NCBI RefSeq assembly: GCF_005233845.1
Contig: NZ_SZQL01000013.1
Coordinates: forward strand, 122,628-186,627
Length of the DNA stretch: 64,000 nt
Direction: 5' to 3'
DNA from: Ilyomonas limi
Lineage (GTDB): Bacteria > Bacteroidota > Bacteroidia > Chitinophagales > Chitinophagaceae
Within the stretch, counting starts at the first letter, position 1; each line of letters starts with the position of its first letter. The position numbers and the translations under genes are program-made. Shown piece by piece: positions 58,835 to 64,000 of this stretch. The notes under the pieces were generated by a model. The model searched no databases, had not been told where the DNA came from, and saw only the letters and a list, made by a program, of their open reading frames with translations.

Positions 58835-59788
58835 CTATTTCATCTGTGTAGAATCAATATTACTCAATGCTTTTTGCATCTTCTTTATATCCTTTTTTGT
58901 AACGGGAAGAATGGTTCCGTGTTTATGCCCTTCCGGGATAGATATTTCTTTTGTAGCATCAGTAAATGTTTTAAAGTCTTTTGTTTTGATGGCTTCAAAA
59001 TCCTTATTTCTATAGGCATCGAAATAAATAAACCATTCCTCTTTTACATGCGCTACAGTAGGACCTTCGGTGTATGCACCTGTTAATGCTGATGAAACGT
59101 TTGCAAACGGACCAATGGGCGTTTTTCCAAAAGCTACTTTTATACTTCTTTCATTTCTCGTATTGTCTTTAAACACCAGCACATAATCTTTATCACCACG
59201 TTTTACCAGCGTTGCATCAATGGAACTAAACCCGGGATCAAAAAATAATTTTGGTTTCGTAAAGTTCTTAAAATCTGTTGTAGAGATATAATATAACCGA
59301 TGATTATTAAATTCATCTTCAATCCCTTTATCAAAACGGTACGGAATAGTGGATGCCCATATAATCATGTAATTGTTTACTTCCTCATTATAAAACCATT
59401 CCGGCGCCCATACATTTACAACTGTTGGTTCCTCTTTCATTACAGGCATATATTGTTCCTTGCTCCAATGTATAAGATCGGCTGAACTGGCATAGCCAAA
59501 ACCATTATTACCTTTCCATTCGGTTGTCCATACCAGATGATAAATGCCATTTTTATCTTTTATCATCGAAGGGTCTCTCATTATTTTTTCTTTGCCAACA
59601 AGCGGCTTTAAAAAAATATGGTTGAAATAAGTCCAGTGTTTCCCATCGTAACTATACATCAGCCGTAACCCCTCTTTTGCAGGCTCATTGAACGAAGTAT
59701 ATAACCATGCTTTTTTTGATGAGGTGCAGGCACACAATAGCATTACAATACAACATACAAAAACATTAAAATAATTGGTATTTTTCAT
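58835..59788 (-). CDS. Glycoside hydrolase family 43-like lipoprotein
   Basis: A 317-residue lipoprotein (lipobox LCAC near residue 20) with a five-bladed beta-propeller fold. GH43-type acids are visible in order: MRDPSMIKDKNGIYHLVWT (Asp), SSIDATLVKRGDKDYVLVFKD (pKa-modulating Asp) and GAYTEGPTV (Glu acid). The bladed WSKEQYM and APEWFYNEEVNNYMIIWAS repeats are typical of arabinase/galactosidase-like GH43 members. Its ATG overlaps the GH140 stop by four bases, so both are translated together. It likely removes arabinose, xylose or galactose from pectin side chains at the cell surface. The subfamily cannot be fixed. Confidence 0.88.
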   Translation of the reverse strand: MKNTNYFNVFVCCIVMLLCACTSSKKAWLYTSFNEPAKEGLRLMYSYDGKHWTYFNHIFLKPLVGKEKIMRDPSMIKDKNGIYHLVWTTEWKGNNGFGYASSADLIHWSKEQYMPVMKEEPTVVNVWAPEWFYNEEVNNYMIIWASTIPYRFDKGIEDEFNNHRLYYISTTDFKNFTKPKLFFDPGFSSIDATLVKRGDKDYVLVFKDNTRNERSIKVAFGKTPIGPFANVSSALTGAYTEGPTVAHVKEEWFIYFDAYRNKDFEAIKTKDFKTFTDATKEISIPEGHKHGTILPVTKKDIKKMQKALSNIDSTQMK

Positions 59789-61170
59789 GACGCTTTTTCC
59801 AGTATTAGCACCCAGTCGTTACCATCTTTTACTTCACCAGGTGTATTAAAGGTGTGTGTCCCTTTATTATCATAGCTATTCACATATTGTTTATCGCCAT
59901 TGCGCGGATTATACCAATATGCTTTGGATTTTTTGCCATCGAGCAAAGCCATGTTTACTTCAATATCTTTTCCATTATAAGTATAAATAAAAGTAAAAGC
60001 ACTTCCCTTAAATGCTGCCAGCCGTTCATATTTATCCCCGCTGTTCAATACCATATTTTGTGCAGGTTTGCCCGTTTCAAATGGAACGGATAATAGCAGT
60101 TTGGACAGATATTTCATTTGTTCAGCGCCTTCGGCATTTATTGCCTGGTGCCATGTTTGCTTTGCACCATAGGCAACAGTTTTATCACCTATGCGCAAAA
60201 ACTGCATCACAGCATTATTACCATAGGTAAAGCCACAACCACCGGCAAACACGCTCCAATAAGCATATCTTCTCACATCTGCTGCCTGCCAGGGTGGTTG
60301 TGTTGTGTCGTGCAAACCATGTGGAATAGCTTCATACGATGGCTCCGCATCAAGCACGGGTTTTAAAGGTTGTAATGTATATGCATCATTGATGTAGCGC
60401 CAGTTGTCTTCGCCATATTTCAAATCGGTCGCAGCCGTATCCTGCCGATAATCTTTATGACCGGATTGTACCATATTAAAGTTTAACCAGGACTGATTAT
60501 TAAACCATTCGCCCGATTGCCTTCTGCCTACCGGATGAAAGGTGATGAGATGATTTTTATCGTATTCCTGCAGTGTTTCACCAATAGCATTCCATACCTC
60601 CATATGATTGGCTCCTGCAATATCACCACCATTCATCCAGATAACATTGCTGTAATTTTTATATCGCTGCGCTAAAAATTTTGCATACACTTTAGCCTGT
60701 TCAATTGTAACGCCACCACCTTTTACATTAGTTCCCCAAACAGGTACCATTGCGAGGTACAAACCGTTTGCCTCGGCTTCGCTCAACGCATAATCCACAT
60801 TATCCCAGTAATCATAATTGGCATACTGTACAAAGTTGCTGCCTGCTATGGTATCGGGCATGGCAATATTACGATTGTGTAAAGCCGAATCGCCATACAC
60901 ATTGGTTGCGACAAGCGAATGCAGCAACATTACCTGCACTACATTAAAGCCCTGCTCTTTTCTTTGTCTGAAATACGATGTCATTGCTTCGCGGTTCAGC
61001 TTGCTAAGCAACAGCCAGCCTGTATCGCCCAGCCAGAAAAAAGGCTTACCCTCTACCGTTGTAAAGTACCTGCCGTTGGATGATATTTTAAGTAAAGGCA
61101 AAGGCTTTGCGCTTGCATTACAGGCAATCATCAGGACAATTAGAAATAATATGTTTTTTTTATTGAGCAT
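59785..61170 (-). CDS. Glycoside hydrolase family 140 apiosidase (DUF4038)
   Basis: A 461-residue secreted enzyme (signal ending NASAKP) with a DUF4038 (beta/alpha)8 barrel and a C-terminal beta domain. The start motif RYFTTVEGKPFFWLGDTGWLL is the family hallmark. Catalytic candidates are Asp183 in MNGGDIAGAN and Glu276 in LDAEPSYE, the expected Asp/Glu pair. GH140 is the apiosidase family known from RG-II breakdown, where it releases D-apiose-linked side chains from the homogalacturonan backbone. The C-terminal domain (KAYWYNPRNGDK) is a common accessory. It is the promoter-proximal gene of the large minus-strand series, downstream of a divergent 976-bp region with a candidate operator. Confidence 0.88.
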   Translation of the reverse strand: MLNKKNILFLIVLMIACNASAKPLPLLKISSNGRYFTTVEGKPFFWLGDTGWLLLSKLNREAMTSYFRQRKEQGFNVVQVMLLHSLVATNVYGDSALHNRNIAMPDTIAGSNFVQYANYDYWDNVDYALSEAEANGLYLAMVPVWGTNVKGGGVTIEQAKVYAKFLAQRYKNYSNVIWMNGGDIAGANHMEVWNAIGETLQEYDKNHLITFHPVGRRQSGEWFNNQSWLNFNMVQSGHKDYRQDTAATDLKYGEDNWRYINDAYTLQPLKPVLDAEPSYEAIPHGLHDTTQPPWQAADVRRYAYWSVFAGGCGFTYGNNAVMQFLRIGDKTVAYGAKQTWHQAINAEGAEQMKYLSKLLLSVPFETGKPAQNMVLNSGDKYERLAAFKGSAFTFIYTYNGKDIEVNMALLDGKKSKAYWYNPRNGDKQYVNSYDNKGTHTFNTPGEVKDGNDWVLILEKAS

Positions 61171-62146
61171 CTGAATTTTATTTTAGCCAAAGCAGTAGCG
61201 TGAATGCAAGCGTATATATTTTACCCGATACTTTATACATCGTAAACCATCAATAAATCAGCTCATCTTGCTATCAACATTTAATGCTTACCGTTTATAT
61301 AAGCTGCTGCTTTAGAACAGAAAAATGCAATTGTGCATTTCAATTTTTTTCGTATCCCGCAGCGATTACAAGAGTACTGAAGAATATTTATGCAACGCTT
61401 AATAAGTGGTGTATTTATCTACGAAAACGTTTTAGAAAAGTACTTATACAAGCAATCGGTAAAGAGCTGCGACAAATTTTTAAAATAGCCTGAATGCAAA
61501 AACTGTAATACGCAAGACAATTATCAAACAAAAAGAATAAAATTGGTTGAGCATTGATTATTATTATTATTTCTTGTCCAGCCAACACCGAAGTGTATCA
61601 AAGGGACACGCGTATATTGTTTCTGCCAGCTCCTCAATCGTTTCCGTAGAAAAATCAAGCAGTCATTCTACTCATTCATATTTTCGTGCAAACACAAACA
61701 GTAGTGCGTGTGTAACCTTTTATTTATGATGAAAATGGCTGACAGAAAATCAAGTAACAGGCATAGCATGTTCATGATGTTCAACCAATAAAACTGAACG
61801 AAAGAATACATAAGCAGTTATAGCTTTACATTACATTAAGGAATGAAATAGCAACGGAGAAATTTGTAATAAATAGCTCATTAATTATAGTAAAATTTTA
61901 TTGACGAGCAATCATTCTGAGGTGATGGTTTCCCGCTTTACTCCATTTTTTATTATGTTTACGCATGAAGAAAAGCATTGTCATTGCCATATTAATCACT
62001 TGCTTCAGGTGGTTATCTGTCTTCCGCACAAAGAACAACCAATGATAAAAATGAATGGAAAAACAACTCAACAAAAGATATAAGACATGTGGTGCGATAA
62101 GTATTGGATCAGGCAAATACAATTATGAAATAATCAATTACGTAAA
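61171..62146. promoter_or_regulatory. Divergent regulatory region of the glycan locus
   Basis: 976 bp without a supported gene, between GH140 (minus) and the beta-propeller gene (plus). It contains ACGAAAACGTTTTAG at 61421, a likely LacI-family site shared with the susC upstream region. The remaining sequence is A/T-rich with only short broken frames. Confidence 0.5.
61421..61433 (+). promoter_or_regulatory. Candidate LacI-family operator before GH140
   Basis: ACGAAAACGTTTT with a central AAAACGTTTT palindrome (61424-61433). Twelve bases (ACGAAAACGTTT) are identical to the susC-upstream site on the other strand. It lies about 250 bp from the GH140 start and 710 bp from the plus-strand gene. 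Confidence 0.5.
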
Positions 62147-63244
62147 ATGATTAAAAATTTATTTTTTGTTGCTGCATGTTGCTTATTTGCCCGGGCGGTT
62201 GATGCGCAATCAAATTATAAAGTGGTAAGCCAGCAAACCATGCAGCAGGTGTATGATGAAGTAAAAACACCTTACAAATACGGACTTGTAATTGCAACAC
62301 ACGACACACTGAAAAAAGCAGATTGCCCAACCGTGTTCCGCTACAACAACGATTGGTATATGAGTTATATCGTTTTTAATGGTAAAGGTTACGAAACTTT
62401 GCTGGCTCAAAGCAATGACCTGCTGCATTGGAAAACGTTGGGTAACCTATTATCATTTTCGAGCGATACGAGTTTGTGGGATGCCAATCAGAAAGCTGGC
62501 TATACAGGGTTGCAGGATGATCAATGGAATGGAAGTTATCAATTGTTGCAATACGATAATAAATATTGGATGACATACATTGGTGGCAAAGTAAAAGGTT
62601 ATGAGGCAGGGAACTTAAGCATTGGCATTGCATATACAAATGGCGATCCTTCAAAGCCGCATGAATGGCACAGGTTACCGCAACCTGTGTTAACAAAAGA
62701 TGATAAAGATGTACGCTGGTGGGAGAACCGCAAGCTTTTTAAAAGCACTGTTGTTTGGGATAAACTAAAAACAACAGGTCACCCCTTTGTGATGTATTAC
62801 AATGCCAATGGCGATACAACCGGCGTGAAGCAAACACAATGGTTTGAGCGTATTGGCATGGCCGTATCTGATGATATGATACACTGGCAACGTTATCAAA
62901 CCGAACCTGTCTTGATGCATGGGCAAGGCATCACGGGCGATCCAGTTATTCAAAAAATCGGCGATCTCTGGGTCATGTTTTATTTCGGTGCTTTCTGGAA
63001 AGATAAAGATGGGGCGTTCAATCGCTTTGCCTGTTCGTATGATATGGTGCACTGGACCGACTGGAAGGGTGATGATCTCATTAAGCCATCAGAAGATTAT
63101 GACAAGCGTTATGCACATAAACCTTTTATATTAAAATACAATGGAGTTGTTTATCATTTTTACTGCGCGGTAGATGATAAAGATAATCGTGGCATTGCTG
63201 TAGCCACATCCAAAGATTTAGGTAAATCCGGCGTTCAGTTCTAA
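62147..63244 (+). CDS. Five-bladed beta-propeller glycoside hydrolase-like protein
   Basis: A 365-residue secreted protein (signal ending AVDAQ) with repeated W-rich blades: ADCPTVFRYNNDWYMSYIVFN, DLLHWKTLGNLLSF, GSYQLLQYDNKYWMTYIGG, HEWHRLPQPVL, GDPVIQKIGDLWVMFYFGA and DMVHWTDW. This pattern fits the GH43/GH32/GH117 superfamily. Acidic residues begin several blades (for example KADCP and ITGDPVI), but the standard GH43 triad is not clean, so the family is left open. The next gene starts 14 bp downstream and encodes a GH106 enzyme, so both probably belong to the same transcript and act on rhamnose-bearing pectin side chains. Confidence 0.8.
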   Translation: MIKNLFFVAACCLFARAVDAQSNYKVVSQQTMQQVYDEVKTPYKYGLVIATHDTLKKADCPTVFRYNNDWYMSYIVFNGKGYETLLAQSNDLLHWKTLGNLLSFSSDTSLWDANQKAGYTGLQDDQWNGSYQLLQYDNKYWMTYIGGKVKGYEAGNLSIGIAYTNGDPSKPHEWHRLPQPVLTKDDKDVRWWENRKLFKSTVVWDKLKTTGHPFVMYYNANGDTTGVKQTQWFERIGMAVSDDMIHWQRYQTEPVLMHGQGITGDPVIQKIGDLWVMFYFGAFWKDKDGAFNRFACSYDMVHWTDWKGDDLIKPSEDYDKRYAHKPFILKYNGVVYHFYCAVDDKDNRGIAVATSKDLGKSGVQF

Positions 63245-63258
63245 TCAATTATTGCAAA

Positions 63259-63954
63259 GTGTTCAAGACCATTTTTGTATTCATCCTGTTTTCTTTTATA
63301 ACAATTAAAGCCTTTACACAAAGTAAGGGCAGTGTTGCTTATAATGCACTGGTACAAAAGTTTCAATCACCGCCAGAAGAAGTAAAACCCTGGGTTTTTT
63401 GGTATTGGATGAATGCTGCCGTTAGCAAAGAAGGTATTAAAAAAGACCTTATTGCAATGAAGGAGAATGGTATTGGCGGTGCTTATTTGATGCCCATATC
63501 AGGCGCTCCGGATTCTCCTTTTATTCAGACGCCGGTGGTGCAGTTAACACCGCTTTGGTGGGATATGATTCGCTACACTTTTCAGGTGGCAGACAGCCTG
63601 CACTTTAAATTAGCCATGCACGATTGTGATGGCTTTGCTCTGGCAGGTGGCCCCTGGATCACACCAGAAAAATCTATGCAAAAAGTTGTATGGACCAAAA
63701 CTATTATTGATGGCGGAAAGATGTATGACAGCATTTTAGCACAACCCGAAACCAGAAAAAATTATTATAAAGATATAGCGGTATTTGCCTACCCTGCTAA
63801 GGCATATAATGGCGTTTCCACTTATACCATGCAGCCAACTGTAACAACCAACGTAGCCGATGCTGATGCATCGGTGCTGGAGATTTCGCTGATATTGACC
63901 ACTCCATTTCGCTACAAGCTGACCACTGCATTTCGGAGCAAATTGACCAGGTGA
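63259..63954 (+). pseudogene. GH106 alpha-L-rhamnosidase, N-terminal fragment interrupted by an insertion
   Basis: The frame begins at a GTG 14 bp after the upstream stop and encodes a signal peptide (MFKTIFVFILFSFITIKAF) and the start of a GH106 enzyme: PPEEVKPWVFWYWMNAAVSKEG, then MKENGIGGAYLMPI and LWWDMIRYTFQVADSLHFKLAMHDCDGFALAGGPWITPEKSMQ. GH106 proteins are usually 800-1100 residues. Here family-like sequence stops near codon 205 (about 63870), and the remaining codons are translation of terminal repeats of an insertion element, ending at a stop at 63954. The gene is therefore broken by insertion. Its remaining part may lie beyond the right edge. Confidence 0.75.
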
Positions 63955-64000
63955 TTTCGCTATAAATTGACCACCTGTTTTCGGTAGAAGAGCTGCGGCT
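63873..64000. mobile_element. Left end of an IS21-type insertion sequence (multiple terminal repeats)
   Basis: Five successive copies of an about 24-bp repeat begin at 63883, 63906, 63930, 63954 and 63977. Each contains ATTTCG (or TTTTCG) then a TTGACCA- or CTGACCA-type core. Such tandem terminal repeats carrying TTGACCAC are typical of IS21-family ends, where they bind the IstA transposase. The exact left boundary is probably within 63870-63881 (a TG dinucleotide in GTGCTGGAG). The transposase genes would be to the right, outside the window. Confidence 0.6.
63883..63976. repeat. Tandem 24-bp terminal repeats
   Basis: Units at 63883-63903, 63906-63927, 63930-63951 and 63954-63976 with the pattern ATTTCGCTA(N)AATTGACCACT. 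A fifth begins at 63977. Units are 21-23 bp, starting 23-24 bp apart, and diverged by a few bases each. Confidence 0.8.

Noticed and set aside
61284..61493. Short plus-strand frame in the divergent region of the glycan locus
   Set aside because: Spans the candidate operator, shows no motif and has A/T-driven composition.
63880..63954. Last 25 codons of the GH106 frame as genuine protein
   Set aside because: They translate the tandem 24-bp terminal repeats of the insertion element and do not resemble GH106.

Overview
The window looks like chromosomal DNA of a Bacteroidota bacterium, most likely a Chitinophagaceae-type soil or plant-associated member. Supporting signs are a SusC/SusD pair, a GLPGLI protein, lipoproteins with Bacteroidota-style signal peptides, promoters with the TTTG / TAnnTTTG layout, and many secreted glycan-degrading enzymes. 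The species cannot be named from the sequence alone.

Positions 1-25,345 are mainly core genome: the 3' end of a PAS histidine kinase; two related small lipoproteins; a nucleoside-recognition membrane protein; a nucleoside hydrolase; hemL and hemB with a four-helix-bundle gene between them; gamma-glutamyltransferase; a DinB-like protein; a DUF418 membrane protein; glgC and glgA; a divergent sugar/H+ symporter plus ROK glucokinase; an RluA pseudouridine synthase; rmuC; GLPGLI and TPR proteins; a SAM hydrolase; an SDR; and tRNA-Lys(UUU) with a clear promoter and terminator. A gene-poor kilobase follows and holds a broken 3' piece of ribB.

From about 26.3 kb to the right edge lies one large glycan-utilisation locus. 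A LacI-type regulator faces a long series of minus-strand genes. In transcription order these are: GH140 apiosidase, GH43, a GH141-like beta-helix protein fused to a rhamnose-mutarotase-like tail, a Gfo/Idh/MocA oxidoreductase, an SSS symporter, GH78, GH127, GH2, SusC, SusD, a FucI-like sugar isomerase, a two-subunit transketolase, a DUF5060/DUF4038 hydrolase, an RbsB-DUF2291-RbsA-RbsC importer, an FGGY kinase and GH28. On the plus strand at the right end are a beta-propeller hydrolase and a GH106 rhamnosidase whose frame is broken by 24-bp terminal repeats of an IS21-type element.

The enzyme set fits degradation of complex pectin, probably rhamnogalacturonan-II side chains. The isomerase + FGGY kinase + split transketolase + ribose-type ABC importer, in the same locus as a GH140 apiosidase, matches the published D-apiose -> apulose -> apulose-4-phosphate -> transketolase route. 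My main inference is that this locus both releases apiose from pectin and catabolises it. Two copies of a 12-bp palindrome-centred motif, one upstream of susC and one in the divergent region before GH140, are candidate LacI-family operators.
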